Shown here: positions 16,386 through 26,927 of the stretch, in pieces
How positions within the stretch are numbered: position 1 is the first letter of the stretch
Layout: the number at the start of each line of letters is the position of its first letter
NCBI RefSeq assembly: GCF_008254045.1
Contig: NZ_CP042425.1
Span: 3,472,001-3,536,000, forward strand
Reading direction: 5' to 3'
DNA length: 64,000 nt
Source of the DNA: Limnoglobus roseus
GTDB taxonomy: Bacteria; Planctomycetota; Planctomycetia; Gemmatales; Gemmataceae
Notes under the pieces: generated by a model
Databases searched by the model: none
Told to the model about the DNA's origin: nothing
Seen by the model: only the letters and a program-made list of their open reading frames with translations
Program-made: the position numbers and the translations under genes

Positions 16386-17486
16386 TTACTTTGCCTGGCT
16401 CAACGCGAGCAGCGCGTAGCCGGTGACGAGGTTGGGGTCGCCTTCCATCCAGCGGTCCGTCTCGTTCGTCCAACTCCCGTCGGGCTTCTGCCGCTTCGCC
16501 AAAGCCGCGATCAGGTCGGCCTTCCAGTCGTGCTTCACGCCCTTGTCGTCCTCGAAGGTGGCCTCGCCCATCACGCTCATCGCCTTTGCGAAGGTGACGT
16601 AGAAGTAGTATTGCCCCCGGTCGGCGAACGCCTTCGGCATGCCGGGGTTCTGGTCGAGGGTGTAATTCTTCTTCACCCAGCCGAGGGCGGCCTTGTACCG
16701 CGGGTCATCCTTCGACACGCCGGCGTAGATCATGCTTTTGATACCGGCGTAGGTCATGCTGCCGTAGCCGGCGAGGGGAGCCTTCGGGTCGTCGCTGGTC
16801 TTGGTCGAGCCGCCACCGGCCGCCGAGTAGATGAAGCTGCCGTCGTTGATCGCGCTGGCCCACGGCTGGTCGTTGAACTCCGTCTTCAGGTTCTGGCACC
16901 GGCTGACGAAGACCATCGCCTTCTTGATCGCCGGGTCGTCTTGCCCGGCCCCGGCGGCCTTCAGGGCTTCGAGGAAGAACTGCGTGTTCGACAGGTCCGG
17001 CCGGCTCTTGCTGTCGTAGCCCGCACCGCCGTAGAAGTCGTCCTTCTCGGTCTTGCTCTCGCCCTCGTCCCACTGGAGTTTCCGCAGGAAGTCGCCGGCC
17101 GCGCCGATGACCGGCTTGTACTTCGCGTCCCGCTTGGCCGCGGCGAGGGCCATCACGTTCACCGACGTGACGTAGTTTTGCAGGCCGGTCTTCGGGTCGT
17201 TCCCGGCGATGTGCCCGGCCTTCGGGTTCACCAGACTTTCGATGTACGCCAATCCCTTCGCGGCCGGTTCTTCATCGGGGGAAACGCCGCACTGAAGGAG
17301 GCCGGTGACAACAACTCCGGTAACGCCCATGCTCTGCGGGGCCGTACCCCAACTGCCGTCCGGCTTCTGGGCCGCCTTGAGGAAGGCGACGCCCTTGTCA
17401 ACGGTGGCCTTCCACTCGGCCTTCGGGTCGGCTGCGGGGAGCAGGGATGCGGTCAGGGCGAGAACGGCCAAGGCGCGTGGGAGCAT
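16386..17486 (-). CDS. Secreted prenyltransferase/squalene-cyclase-like repeat protein
   Basis: The protein has 366 residues. The start at 17486 is fixed by GGAGG seven bases upstream. A signal peptide (about 1-18, LLPAADPK) precedes repeated alpha/alpha-barrel units with KPDGSWGT, KAALGWVKKNY and KPDGSWTNE, the QW-like motif of terpenoid cyclases and prenyltransferase beta subunits. The cyclase DxDD catalytic motif is not seen, and the protein is only about half the length of a squalene-hopene cyclase, so a non-enzymatic or different role is likely. Such short exported versions are common in planctomycetes. Confidence 0.75.
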   Translation of the reverse strand: MLPRALAVLALTASLLPAADPKAEWKATVDKGVAFLKAAQKPDGSWGTAPQSMGVTGVVVTGLLQCGVSPDEEPAAKGLAYIESLVNPKAGHIAGNDPKTGLQNYVTSVNVMALAAAKRDAKYKPVIGAAGDFLRKLQWDEGESKTEKDDFYGGAGYDSKSRPDLSNTQFFLEALKAAGAGQDDPAIKKAMVFVSRCQNLKTEFNDQPWASAINDGSFIYSAAGGGSTKTSDDPKAPLAGYGSMTYAGIKSMIYAGVSKDDPRYKAALGWVKKNYTLDQNPGMPKAFADRGQYYFYVTFAKAMSVMGEATFEDDKGVKHDWKADLIAALAKRQKPDGSWTNETDRWMEGDPNLVTGYALLALSQAK

Positions 17487-17544
17487 GAGAGAGCCTCCGA
17501 AGATGGTGACAGTCATGGTATGGCCGCGCGGCAAAGGTGGGAAC

Positions 17545-17617
17545 GGCGAGCGGCCCGGCGTGAGCGGGCCGTGTCTGCGTGGGACAGACACGGCCCGCTC
17601 ACGCCGGGCCGCTCGCC
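17545..17617. terminator. Long hairpin (33-bp perfect arms) after the FmdB gene
   Basis: The arms at 17545-17577 and 17585-17617 are perfectly complementary with a 7-nt loop. It begins 5 bp beyond the FmdB stop and probably ends the grpE-FmdB transcript. Confidence 0.8.
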
Positions 17618-17622
17618 ATGAC

Positions 17623-18024
17623 TTACTTCGACTTCTTCTTCGGCTTCGCCTCGGCCTTCGGCTCCGGCTTCGCTTCCACCTTTGGCTTCGCCCCGGCCTT
17701 CGGCTCCGGCTTCGCTTCCACCTTTGGCTTCGCCTCAGTCTTGGCTTCGGCCTTCGCCTCGCCCGCGGCGGGCGTCTCGGCCTTCGCCTCCACCGGCTTC
17801 GCGGCTTCGGCGTCCTTCTTCTCGGCGTCCTTGTAGCTGTCCTTGCGGTAGTCCGTCTCGTAGAAGCCGGACCCCTTGAAGATTAACGCCGCCCCGCCGC
17901 TGAGGAGGCGGCGGAGTTTCTTCTTCTTACACTTCGGGCACTTCGTCAGTTCGTCGTCCTTGAACGACTGCCACTCTTCGAAGGTGTGGCCGCAGGCGTC
18001 GCACTGGTAGTCGTAAGTCGGCAC
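17623..18024 (-). CDS. FmdB-family zinc ribbon protein with Lys/Ala/Pro repeat tail
   Basis: The protein has 133 residues from a GTG start. The zinc ribbon has C8-x2-C11 and C29-x2-C32, with the YDYQCDACGHTFEEWQ signature of the FmdB/CxxC regulatory family. Residues from about 67 form a low-complexity tail of Glu/Ala/Lys/Pro, built partly from a 14-codon unit duplicated in tandem. FmdB ribbons are small, probably nucleic-acid- or protein-binding proteins of unclear role. It follows grpE by 3 bp and belongs to the chaperone unit. Confidence 0.85.
   Translation of the reverse strand: MPTYDYQCDACGHTFEEWQSFKDDELTKCPKCKKKKLRRLLSGGAALIFKGSGFYETDYRKDSYKDAEKKDAEAAKPVEAKAETPAAGEAKAEAKTEAKPKVEAKPEPKAGAKPKVEAKPEPKAEAKPKKKSK
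17653..17736. repeat. Two tandem copies of a 42-bp unit inside the FmdB tail
   Basis: Units 17653-17694 and 17695-17736 differ at one base. The period is 14 codons, so the duplication keeps the frame and lengthens the Lys/Pro tail. Confidence 0.85.
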
Positions 18025-18027
18025 CGG

Positions 18028-18549
18028 TTAGCCCTCCGCCGCGACGATGACACTCGCTGGCCGCAGCACGCGGTCGTGCAGCGTGAAGCCGTGTTGTAAC
18101 ACCTGCACCACCGCTCCCGGCGGCACGTCGGCGGACGGCTGCTGCATGACGGCTTGGTGCAAGTTCGGGTCGAACGGCGAACCCGGTTCGACGGCGATGC
18201 GGTTCACGCCGTGCCGCTTGAGCACGTCGAAGAACAGGCTGACCGTCGCCTGCACGCCCTTCGCGAGCGGGCCTTCCTCGCCGACCTTCTTCGCCTCGGC
18301 CATCGCCCGGTCGAGGTTGTCGATCACGGCGAGGGAGTCTTTTGCCAGCCCTTCGTGGGCGTACTTCCGCTGCCGCTCGGCGTCCTGGTACAGCCGCTTC
18401 TTCGAGTTGTCGAAGTCGGCGATCAGCGACTTATAGTCCGCGATCTGCCGCTGGGCCTTGTCGAGGTCGGCCTGCAAGCCGGCCACGTCAACCAGTGGCA
18501 CGTCTTCGTAGGGCAGCGGGTCGTCGGGGAGGTCGTTCGGTGTGGTCAT
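18028..18549 (-). CDS. grpE: GrpE nucleotide exchange factor
   Basis: The protein has 173 residues. An acidic N-terminus and a long helix (about 25-65, with the RLYQDAERQRKYAHEG signature) lead into the four-helix and beta-wing region (VNRIAVEPGSPFDPNLHQAV). The C-terminus ends in HGFTLHDRVLRPASVIVA. GrpE releases ADP from DnaK. The gene lies between dnaJ and the FmdB gene. dnaK itself is not in the window. Confidence 0.95.
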   Translation of the reverse strand: MTTPNDLPDDPLPYEDVPLVDVAGLQADLDKAQRQIADYKSLIADFDNSKKRLYQDAERQRKYAHEGLAKDSLAVIDNLDRAMAEAKKVGEEGPLAKGVQATVSLFFDVLKRHGVNRIAVEPGSPFDPNLHQAVMQQPSADVPPGAVVQVLQHGFTLHDRVLRPASVIVAAEG

Positions 18550-18577
18550 GGTGGGGTATTCGTCTCCAAAACCGATT

Positions 18578-18682
18578 AACCACAGAGGACACAGAGAGCA
18601 CAGAGGAAGACAAAAGAGTTATTTCTCTGCCTTTTGACCACTCTTCGGTTATTCCTCTGTGCTCTCTGTGTCCTCTGTGGTT
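18578..18682. repeat. Palindrome family C, copy 1 (31-bp perfect arms)
   Basis: The arms at 18578-18608 and 18652-18682 are perfectly complementary around 43 nt. It is built on the AACCACAGAGGACACAGAGA core, shared with the element at 22147-22228. It lies between dnaJ and grpE and could separate or attenuate their transcripts. Confidence 0.8.
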
Positions 18683-18689
18683 GATGGTT

Positions 18690-19826
18690 CTATTTCTTCT
18701 CGTCGGGGGAAATCCAATCCTTCAACTTGCTGAAGAAACTCTTCTTCCCGGGGCTGGCGACCTGGGCTTTCTCCATCACGGCGAGTTGCCGGAAGAGTTG
18801 CTCCATCTCGGGCGTGATCGTCTGCGGCGTGTCCACCACCACCTGAATCAGCAGGTCGCCTCGCTTCTTCGGGCTGCGGACGTGCGGCACGCCGTGGCCG
18901 AGGATGCGGAGGACTTCGTGCGTCTGCAATCCGCGCGGTAGTTCGTGCCGGACTTTGTCGCCGGTGAGGGTGGTAATTTCGATCGGCCCGCCGAGCGCGG
19001 CCTGGCTAAACGTCACCGGCCACTGGCAAATCAGGTTGTGCCCGTCGCGCTGGAAGAAGCGGTGTTCCTTCACGCGGACGACGACTTCCAGGTCGCCCCG
19101 CGGGGCACCGGCGCTGCCGGCGTCGCCCTTGCCGCCGTGGCGGATGCGGTTGCCCGAATCGACGCCGGGCGGGATATCAATTTCTTCCGTCTTCCGGCTC
19201 GCGACGCGGCCGTTGCCGCGGCACCCCGAACACGGGTCGGGGTTAATCATGCCCCGGCCGCCGCAGGCGGTACACGCGGCCTGCACCTGGAAGATGCCCT
19301 GTCGTTGGATCGTCACGCCCTGGCCGCCGCACCGCCGGCACGGCGTCGGTTGCGTGCCCGGCTTCGCCCCGCTACCGTTACAGGTGCCGCACACGTCCTC
19401 AGTCTGGAGGGTGATGGTTCGTTTCGTGCCGAGGACGGCTTCCTTCAGGTCGATGTCCACGACCACTTGAATGTCGTTGCCCGGTTGCGGGCCTTGTCGC
19501 TGCCGCCGGCCGCCACCACCGCCCCCGCCGAAGAAGCTGCCGAACAGGTCGCCGAACATCTCCGAGAGGTCCACGCCGCCGCCGAACCCGCCGCCTTGGG
19601 CGTTCAGCCCGTCGTGGCCGTGGCGGTCGTAGATGCTCCGCTTGTCGGCGTCGGACAGCACTTCGAAGGCTTCCTGGGCCTCCTTGAACTTCTCCGTCGC
19701 GTCGGCATCGCCGCCGTTGCGGTCCGGGTGGTACTGCATCGCCAACTTGCGGAACGACTTCTTGATCTCGTCGCCGTTGGCCGTCCGCGTGACGCTCAGG
19801 ACTTCGTAGTAGTCGCGCTTAACCAT
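18690..19826 (-). CDS. dnaJ: Chaperone protein DnaJ
   Basis: The protein has 378 residues, normal length. The J domain carries HPD at 33-35, a Gly/Phe region follows (GGGFGGGVDLSEMFGDLFG), then four CxxCxGxG zinc motifs (CGTCNGSG, CRRCGGQG, CTACGGRG, CSGCRGNG) and the C-terminal substrate-binding domain. It is the DnaK co-chaperone. It appears to have its own promoter, with a TAGAAT element at 19895-19900. Confidence 0.96.
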   Translation of the reverse strand: MVKRDYYEVLSVTRTANGDEIKKSFRKLAMQYHPDRNGGDADATEKFKEAQEAFEVLSDADKRSIYDRHGHDGLNAQGGGFGGGVDLSEMFGDLFGSFFGGGGGGGRRQRQGPQPGNDIQVVVDIDLKEAVLGTKRTITLQTEDVCGTCNGSGAKPGTQPTPCRRCGGQGVTIQRQGIFQVQAACTACGGRGMINPDPCSGCRGNGRVASRKTEEIDIPPGVDSGNRIRHGGKGDAGSAGAPRGDLEVVVRVKEHRFFQRDGHNLICQWPVTFSQAALGGPIEITTLTGDKVRHELPRGLQTHEVLRILGHGVPHVRSPKKRGDLLIQVVVDTPQTITPEMEQLFRQLAVMEKAQVASPGKKSFFSKLKDWISPDEKK

Positions 19827-19894
19827 ATGTGAACGCTCTCGGCCGGCGGCCGTCCGTCTGCAACTGGGGCTGTCGTCCCGGAAACAATCTGCCC

Positions 19895-19900
19895 ATTCTA
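19895..19900 (-). promoter_or_regulatory. Candidate -10 element of dnaJ
   Basis: On the minus strand this reads TAGAAT (5/6 match), 68 nt upstream of the dnaJ start. No heat-shock (CIRCE) inverted repeat was found near it. Confidence 0.35.
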
Positions 19901-19918
19901 GCGGCTACACGCCCTCGA

Positions 19919-20356
19919 TTAAACGGCTTGGCCGCATTGGCCACAGTACTTCGCGGCCTCGTCATTGAGGGCTGAACACCCTTGACATCGCATCTTGACT
20001 ATCGCTTGTTCGCGAAAGTTTCGTCTGCCGCGTCCGATCTGCGAGAGGATGGCACCGACAAAAGCCGCATTTACACCCCAGAAGCCCAATGTTGCAGCCG
20101 TTTCGCGTTCAGCTAGTCGCCGTTTGACCGCCCCAATCAAGGCGTCGGACTGTCTCGTAAGTTCGGCGGTCTGCTCGGTCGAGTCGGCACCTTCATGAGC
20201 CTTCGTAGTACGTACATCCGGCAGCTTAGTGGCGAAGGCCGACTGCAAAAAGGCTAACAGGCAAAGCAGCATTCCGAGTCCGAAGAGTGTCACACCGCTG
20301 TAATACGCGATCGTGCGACCGGGCGAAACGCTCTGGACCGGCATTGGGGTAGGCAT
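19919..20356 (-). CDS. Membrane protein with C-terminal zinc ribbon
   Basis: The protein has 145 residues. Two hydrophobic segments (about 11-38 including GLGMLLCLLAFLQSAFA, and about 95-112 LGFWGVNAAFVGAILSQI) enclose a helical loop. A C-terminal ribbon follows, CQGCSALNDEAAKYCGQCG, with two CxxC pairs. The design resembles small zinc-ribbon membrane proteins of unknown role. It sits between groEL and dnaJ on the same strand. Its base composition is noticeably less GC-rich than its neighbours, and no family is recognised. Confidence 0.65.
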   Translation of the reverse strand: MPTPMPVQSVSPGRTIAYYSGVTLFGLGMLLCLLAFLQSAFATKLPDVRTTKAHEGADSTEQTAELTRQSDALIGAVKRRLAERETAATLGFWGVNAAFVGAILSQIGRGRRNFREQAIVKMRCQGCSALNDEAAKYCGQCGQAV

Positions 20357-20466
20357 TGTCTGCTCCGATGAATGCTTCTAGTTTATCGGATCGAGACGTC
20401 CTACACCCCTCCACTCTTCAAAGGACAGGGGCCAGAGAAAAGCTGCCACCAGCTCTGCTCCGACCC

Positions 20467-20492
20467 CTGACCTCTAACTTCTGACCTCTGAC

Positions 20493-20494
<2 letters not shown>
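20467..20494. repeat. Two tandem 14-bp units at the groEL stop
   Basis: The units CTGACCTCTAACTT and CTGACCTCTGACTT lie back to back and run into the groEL stop codon. It is a short, simple repeat with no evident function. Confidence 0.6.
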
Positions 20495-22228
<1,734 letters not shown>

Positions 22229-22255
22229 TCTTGTTTTGTATGTATTGGGTGATGT

Positions 22256-22567
22256 TTACTTCGTGACTTTCGCGAGCAGTTCGCTCTCGCGGAGGATTTT
22301 GATTTCCTTGCCGGCGACTTCCACGTCGCTGCCGCTGTACTTGCCGTAGAGGACGGTGTCGCCGACCTTCACGCTCATCGCGAGCCGTTGGCCGTTCTCG
22401 CTGAGCTTGCCGGGGCCGGCCGCGATGACCTTGCCCGATTGCGGCTTCTGTTGCGCGTTGTCCGGCAGCAGAATCCCGCCGGCCGTCTTCTGTTCCGCTT
22501 CTTGCGGCTCGACCACGATCCGGTCATCGAGCGGCCGCAGCACGGCAGCCTTTTCGCCCTTCGCCAT
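22256..22567 (-). CDS. groES: Co-chaperonin GroES
   Basis: The protein has 103 residues. The Cpn10 fold is clear: [20 protein letters not shown] at the N-terminus, the mobile loop with GGILLPD, and the roof and C-terminal strands ([23 protein letters not shown]). It caps the GroEL ring. It stands between the two groEL genes. Confidence 0.96.
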   Translation of the reverse strand: MAKGEKAAVLRPLDDRIVVEPQEAEQKTAGGILLPDNAQQKPQSGKVIAAGPGKLSENGQRLAMSVKVGDTVLYGKYSGSDVEVAGKEIKILRESELLAKVTK

Positions 22568-22617
22568 TGGTGAAACTCCGCTTATCAGTGGTGTGATGAA
22601 TTGTCTGAGACGAAAAG

Positions 22618-22642
22618 CCCACCCGTCGTTTCGACAGGTGGG
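22618..22642 (-). terminator. Hairpin between the upstream groEL and groES
   Basis: A stem of 11 pairs with one mismatch (22618-22628 with 22632-22642) and a TTT/AAA loop is followed on the minus strand by CTTTTCGTCT. It could partly terminate after groEL and set the groEL:groES ratio. Confidence 0.5.
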
Positions 22643-22651
22643 GTCGTTGGC

Positions 22652-24358
22652 TTACATCATCCCGCCCATGCCACCCATCCCCATGCCACCCATCCCGCCC
22701 ATGCCACCCATCCCTCCCATGCCGCCGCCGTGGTCATGGTCGTGGTGGTGATCGCCGCCCGCACCCTTCGGTTCCGGGATGTCGGCGATGACGCCTTCGC
22801 TGGTCAGCAGCAGGCAGGCCACGCTTGCCCCGTTTTGCAGGGCCGAGCGGGTGACCTTCACCGGGTCGATGACGCCGGCTTTGCGGAGGTCTTCGAAGGT
22901 GTCGGTGTCGGCGTTGTAGCCGTAGTTCTTGTCCTTGCCCTTCAAGATGTGGCTGACGATGACCGTGCCGTCCTTGCCCGCGTTCTCGGCGATCAAGCGG
23001 CAGGGCATTTCGAGGGCGCGAATCAGCACTTTCAGGCCGGCCGCCTCGTCGCCTTCGGCCTTCGAGCCGCGTTCCAGAACCTTGCGGGCATTCAAGAGGG
23101 CCACGCCGCCGCCGGGGACGATGCCTTCTTCGATGGCCGCCGCGGTGGCCGCGTGCGCGTCTTCGTAGAGGGCCTTGCGTTCCTTCATTTCGGTTTCCGT
23201 CGCGGCCCCGACCTTCACCTGGGCCACGCCGCCGGCCAGCTTCGCCAGGCGTTCTTGCAGCTTCTCGCGGTCGTACTCGCTGTCGGTCTTCTCGATCTCG
23301 GCGCGGATGACGTTGCAGCGACCTTCAACGGCGGCCTTCTTGCCCGAACCTTCCGTGATGGTCGTGTTTTCGGCGTCGATCTTGACCTTCTTGGCCCGGC
23401 CCAGGTCGGTGATCTGGACGTTTTCGAGTTGGATGCCGAGGTCCTTGAAGATCGCCTTGCCGTTGGTCAGGATGGCGATGTCTTCGAGCATGGCCTTGCG
23501 GCGGTCGCCGTACCCGGGGGCCTTCACCGCACACACTTGCAGCACGCCCTTGAGCTTATTCAGCACGAGCGTCGCCAGGGCTTCGCCTTCGATGTCTTCG
23601 GCGATGATGACGAGCGGAGCTTTCGCCTGGCTAACCTTCTCCAGCAGCGGGATCAGATCTTTGACCGCGGACACCTTCTCTTCGAAGATCAGGATGTACG
23701 GGTTGTCGAACTCGCAGGTCACGCTGTCTTGATTGTTGACGAAGTGCGGCGACAGGAAGCCGCGGTCGAACTGCATGCCTTGGACGACGTCCAGTTCCGT
23801 GTCGTTGGTCTTGCCTTCTTCGATGGTGATGACGCCGTTGGCCCCGACGAGTTTCATCGCCTCGGCCAGCTTCTTGCCGATCTCCTTGTTGTTGTTCGCG
23901 GAGATGGTGGCGACTTCGGTGATTTCCTTCGTGTCCTTCGGGTCAATCTTCTCGGCGATCTTGCCGAGTTCATCGACGACCTTCTCGACACCGGCTTGAA
24001 TGCCGCGGACGACGGCCATCGGGTCGTGCCCGCCGGCGATCGCCTTCAGCCCTTCGCGGAAGATAAACTCGGCCAACACGGTCGCAGTGGTGGTGCCGTC
24101 GCCGGCCACATCGCTGGTCTTGCTGGCGGCTTCCTTGACGAGTTGCGCGCCCATGTTCTCGAACGGGTCTTGCAGTTCGATGTCTTCAGCGACGGTCACG
24201 CCGTCCTTGGTGACGTTCGGCGCACCCCAGCCCTTGTCGAGGACGGCGTTCCGGCCGCGTGGCCCGAGCGTGGATCGCACCGCACGGGCGAGTTTGCTCG
24301 CACCGGCGAGCAGTTTCTGACGGGCATCATCGGCAAAGGCGAGCTGCTTAGCGGCCAT
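22652..24358 (-). CDS. groEL: Chaperonin GroEL (copy with His/Asp cluster and GGM tail)
   Basis: The protein has 568 residues. The start at 24358 aligns with the other GroEL ([20 protein letters not shown]) and has CGGAG upstream. All Cpn60 features are present, including TLGPRGRN and [14 protein letters not shown]. After the core, residues 536-543 read DHHHDHDH, followed by a 25-residue Gly/Met tail (544-568). The GGM tail is the usual GroEL cavity-floor tail, and the His/Asp cluster before it is unusual and could bind metal. It is the first gene of the chaperone block and divergent in sequence from the other copy. Confidence 0.95.
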   Translation of the reverse strand: MAAKQLAFADDARQKLLAGASKLARAVRSTLGPRGRNAVLDKGWGAPNVTKDGVTVAEDIELQDPFENMGAQLVKEAASKTSDVAGDGTTTATVLAEFIFREGLKAIAGGHDPMAVVRGIQAGVEKVVDELGKIAEKIDPKDTKEITEVATISANNNKEIGKKLAEAMKLVGANGVITIEEGKTNDTELDVVQGMQFDRGFLSPHFVNNQDSVTCEFDNPYILIFEEKVSAVKDLIPLLEKVSQAKAPLVIIAEDIEGEALATLVLNKLKGVLQVCAVKAPGYGDRRKAMLEDIAILTNGKAIFKDLGIQLENVQITDLGRAKKVKIDAENTTITEGSGKKAAVEGRCNVIRAEIEKTDSEYDREKLQERLAKLAGGVAQVKVGAATETEMKERKALYEDAHAATAAAIEEGIVPGGGVALLNARKVLERGSKAEGDEAAGLKVLIRALEMPCRLIAENAGKDGTVIVSHILKGKDKNYGYNADTDTFEDLRKAGVIDPVKVTRSALQNGASVACLLLTSEGVIADIPEPKGAGGDHHHDHDHGGGMGGMGGMGGMGGMGMGGMGGMM

Positions 24359-24537
24359 CCGGGTAAACTCCGTTGGAGGGTCAAGAGTATCGCGTGAGCG
24401 GGGATAAGCAAACCGGATGCCGCGATGGTGAAGATGGTGTAAGGTGCTAAATCGTCGATGGTTGTGGCTGGTGGCAGGCGAAGAAGTGGTCCGCCGAAAT
24501 GACAGTCGGCAGCGAATCTGGCAGGAGCAGGTCATCC

Positions 24538-24592
24538 ACAAGCCCGCAGCGCAAAGCAGGACGTCCCGCCCTTGCTTGCGCTGCGGGCTTGT
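24538..24592. terminator. Hairpin after the TlpA-like lipoprotein gene (17-bp arms)
   Basis: The arms at 24538-24554 and 24576-24592 are perfectly complementary with a 21-nt loop that pairs in part. It directly abuts the stop codon of the gene at 24593. Confidence 0.7.
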
Positions 24593-25939
24593 CTACTTTG
24601 CCGCCCGCGCGTCTACAAACTCGCGGATCGCGCGTTCGAGTTGATCGACCTGCTTCGGATGGCCGCTCCAAAGTCGGCGGCCGGTCCCGTCGATCAGTAC
24701 GAGCGTGGGGTACGCCTTCACGCTGAAGGCATCTTGAACCGTCCCCGCCGTCGCTTCGATCTGTAACTCATAGGGGAAGCGGTGGTTCTTGCGATACTTC
24801 TCGGCTGCCTCCAACCGCTGACGGGTGGTGCCGGTGTCGCAGAGGACCGTCACGACTTGGAGGGCCTGATCGCGGTAAGCGTCGTGCAGTTTCGTCAGCG
24901 TCGGGATCGCCTTCGTGCAGTGGATGCAGTTCGTCGAGGCGAAGTCGAGGAGCAACAAATCCCCCTCACGGCCACTCGGGAACGAGCGAACCTTTCCATC
25001 CTCATCGAGCAGTTTGATCTCGAAGTCTCGGTCAATGGAACGCGACGTTGAACCGGGCGACGGAAGCAACGGCGGGGCAACGGATGGCCCGGGGATTGCG
25101 ACGGGCGGCAGACGGTTGTTGGTGGGCGGCCCGGGGGCGACAAGCTCCGGCCGCACCGGCGGAGCTGGGGGCACGGGCGAAAAACTGCCGTCGTTGTTGC
25201 TCGGGTAGGGCAGCGTCTCACCGTTACCGCCGCCACGCGGCGTGTCGAACAATGGTGGCGCCGTCACGCTACCGCCCGGAGGCGGGATCGATGGAGACGC
25301 CGTCGCCGCGCCCGGCAAATCGTTACCACCGCCGCCGGGCGTCGTTGTCAGCGGCGTGACTGCGAAGTCGTCGCGGAGTTGGATTTTCACCTGCTGGTTC
25401 GGCACCGTCACGTACTGCTTGCCGATCTGGTTGCGGACGCTCGCGGTCAGGATGTACGTGTCCCCGGGTTTCAGCCCTTGAATCAGGAACAGGCCGCTGC
25501 GGTCGGTCTGCACGCCGATTTGCGCCCCCGGCGTGTTCTTCGTCGGGTCGGCGTTTTCCAGCGCGACGAACGCCCCCTCGACGAGTTGCCCGTCCTGCGT
25601 TTCGACGGTCCCGGAGATGAGCCGTTGGGCCGCGTTGCGGAGGTCGAAGTTCTTGCTGGTCGGCCCCGCCCACGTCCCGGCCGCTGGCACCCGGACGTTC
25701 GACGAGGGAACCGTCGGCGGGTCGAGGAAACTGCCGGGTTCGCGCTTCGGCCGGTCGGTCGGCAGTTCGTAAGGCGAATCGCCCTTACGGTCGGGGGCAA
25801 GATTCCGGTCCCGATCCTTGTCCTTGGTGCGGGAAGTTGGCTCGGCGGACGGGCGGTCCTTCTGCCATCGCTCGAAGAGCCGGCAGCCGGTCTGCGTCGT
25901 TAAAACTCCGACGACCAGGAGTGTCCAACACGCCCGCAT
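24593..25939 (-). CDS. Secreted TlpA-like thioredoxin-fold protein with carboxypeptidase-regulatory-like domain
   Basis: The protein has 448 residues. The N-terminal signal ends TQTGC, a weak lipobox with Gln at -3. A charged and Pro-rich region is followed by a carboxypeptidase-regulatory-like beta-sandwich (about 107-190, LISGTVETQDGQLVEGAFVA), a long Pro/Gly-rich linker, and a C-terminal thioredoxin fold with FASTNCIHCTKAIPTL. CIHC is the redox pair in the place of the TlpA/ResA CxxC, and the cis-Pro AYPT motif is present. Likely role: thiol exchange outside the cytoplasm. The client protein is unknown. Confidence 0.78.
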   Translation of the reverse strand: MRACWTLLVVGVLTTQTGCRLFERWQKDRPSAEPTSRTKDKDRDRNLAPDRKGDSPYELPTDRPKREPGSFLDPPTVPSSNVRVPAAGTWAGPTSKNFDLRNAAQRLISGTVETQDGQLVEGAFVALENADPTKNTPGAQIGVQTDRSGLFLIQGLKPGDTYILTASVRNQIGKQYVTVPNQQVKIQLRDDFAVTPLTTTPGGGGNDLPGAATASPSIPPPGGSVTAPPLFDTPRGGGNGETLPYPSNNDGSFSPVPPAPPVRPELVAPGPPTNNRLPPVAIPGPSVAPPLLPSPGSTSRSIDRDFEIKLLDEDGKVRSFPSGREGDLLLLDFASTNCIHCTKAIPTLTKLHDAYRDQALQVVTVLCDTGTTRQRLEAAEKYRKNHRFPYELQIEATAGTVQDAFSVKAYPTLVLIDGTGRRLWSGHPKQVDQLERAIREFVDARAAK

Positions 25940-26137
25940 GGGTCGGCCTCGGTGACGAAACGTCGATCGTGAATCATTCCGACGAAGGCGAACGCGGTCA
26001 AGTTCAGCCGGGCCGATCGGGGAAAGGTTACGGGTTGCGGCCGATGGGCGACCGCCGAACCTGCGTGAACCCTTGAATCGCGCAGATCTTGCCGAGATTA
26101 CGCCACCCGTGCGGTTGGTGCATCCGGTCGGGGTTGT

Positions 26138-26143
26138 TACGAT
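26138..26143 (+). promoter_or_regulatory. Candidate -10 element of lspA
   Basis: TACGAT (4/6 match), preceded by TG one base upstream (TGTTACGAT), which is the extended -10 form. It lies 62 nt before the lspA start in the divergent region between the TlpA-like gene and lspA. Confidence 0.3.
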
Positions 26144-26205
26144 GCGGGTGGAAAGATATAGCGAATGGATGGGCCACGGCGGTCCGTTCGGGTGAGGACA
26201 AGCGG

Positions 26206-26892
26206 ATGCAACCGGCGACTCGGTCTTATCGTTGGCTCTTCGTCTCGCTCGCCGTGATCGGCCTGGCGGCCGACCTGGGCACGAAGTACGGCATGTTCCA
26301 CTGGCTCCACAACGGCGGACAGGCAGTCGATCAAGGCGCGTTCCGCACTTACGCCTTCGACGGCCAGGTCGTTCACGGCGAGTACGACGTGATCCCCGGT
26401 TGGTTCAAGTTCACCGCCGAGTTCGATCCCGCCACACCGACGGCCGAATCGGGTCTTCAGAAGTCGTTGCAAACCTGGAGCGCCCCGGTGATGCCACGGG
26501 TCAACCACGGCGCGCTCTTCGGCATCGGCCAGCAGCACAAGGGGCTGTCCAACGGCGTGTTCGCCGTCGTCTGCGTTGTCGCGGCCGTTGCCATCGGCAT
26601 CTGGGTCAGCCGCGGGCAAGCCCGACACGACCGCTGGCTCTGCACGGCCCTCGGCTTGGTTTGCGCCGGCACGCTCGGCAACTTCTACGACCGCGTCGTC
26701 TTCGGCGGCGTCCGCGACTTCCTGCACTTCTATAAGCAGTACCAGGGTCAGGAGTGGCCGGTCTTCAACGTGGCGGACTGCTGCCTCGTGGTCGGGGCGT
26801 GCGTGCTGTTGGTGCAAGCGATGTTCGCCCCGTCGCCGGAGAAGAAGACCGCCACCGTCGAACCGCAACCCGCGGCAACGCCGGTGCCGTAA
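26206..26892 (+). CDS. lspA: Lipoprotein signal peptidase (signal peptidase II)
   Basis: The protein has 228 residues. The start at 26206 has GAGGAC upstream and opens at the first membrane segment, and the longer frame adds nothing membrane-like. Four membrane segments are visible. The conserved elements are AADLGTK, VNHGALFGIG, the catalytic aspartate in GGVRDFLHF and the second in FNVADCCLVVG. It cleaves prolipoproteins before the lipidated cysteine. The protein is longer than most LspA (about 160), mainly through an extra loop of about 40 residues between the first membrane segment and NHGA. Confidence 0.9.
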   Translation: MQPATRSYRWLFVSLAVIGLAADLGTKYGMFHWLHNGGQAVDQGAFRTYAFDGQVVHGEYDVIPGWFKFTAEFDPATPTAESGLQKSLQTWSAPVMPRVNHGALFGIGQQHKGLSNGVFAVVCVVAAVAIGIWVSRGQARHDRWLCTALGLVCAGTLGNFYDRVVFGGVRDFLHFYKQYQGQEWPVFNVADCCLVVGACVLLVQAMFAPSPEKKTATVEPQPAATPVP

Positions 26893-26927
26893 TTGCTGAC
26901 CGTAGGAACCACCACCGCGAGGACCGC

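Noticed and set aside
17653..17736. Tandem repeats considered as a CRISPR array
   Set aside because: The two units are adjacent without spacers and lie in frame inside the FmdB coding sequence.
24443..24450. A CIRCE-like half site (GGTGCTAA; minus strand TTAGCACC) before groEL
   Set aside because: The second half (TTAGCACTC or its complement) is absent at the required 9-nt spacing, so it is not a full HrcA operator.
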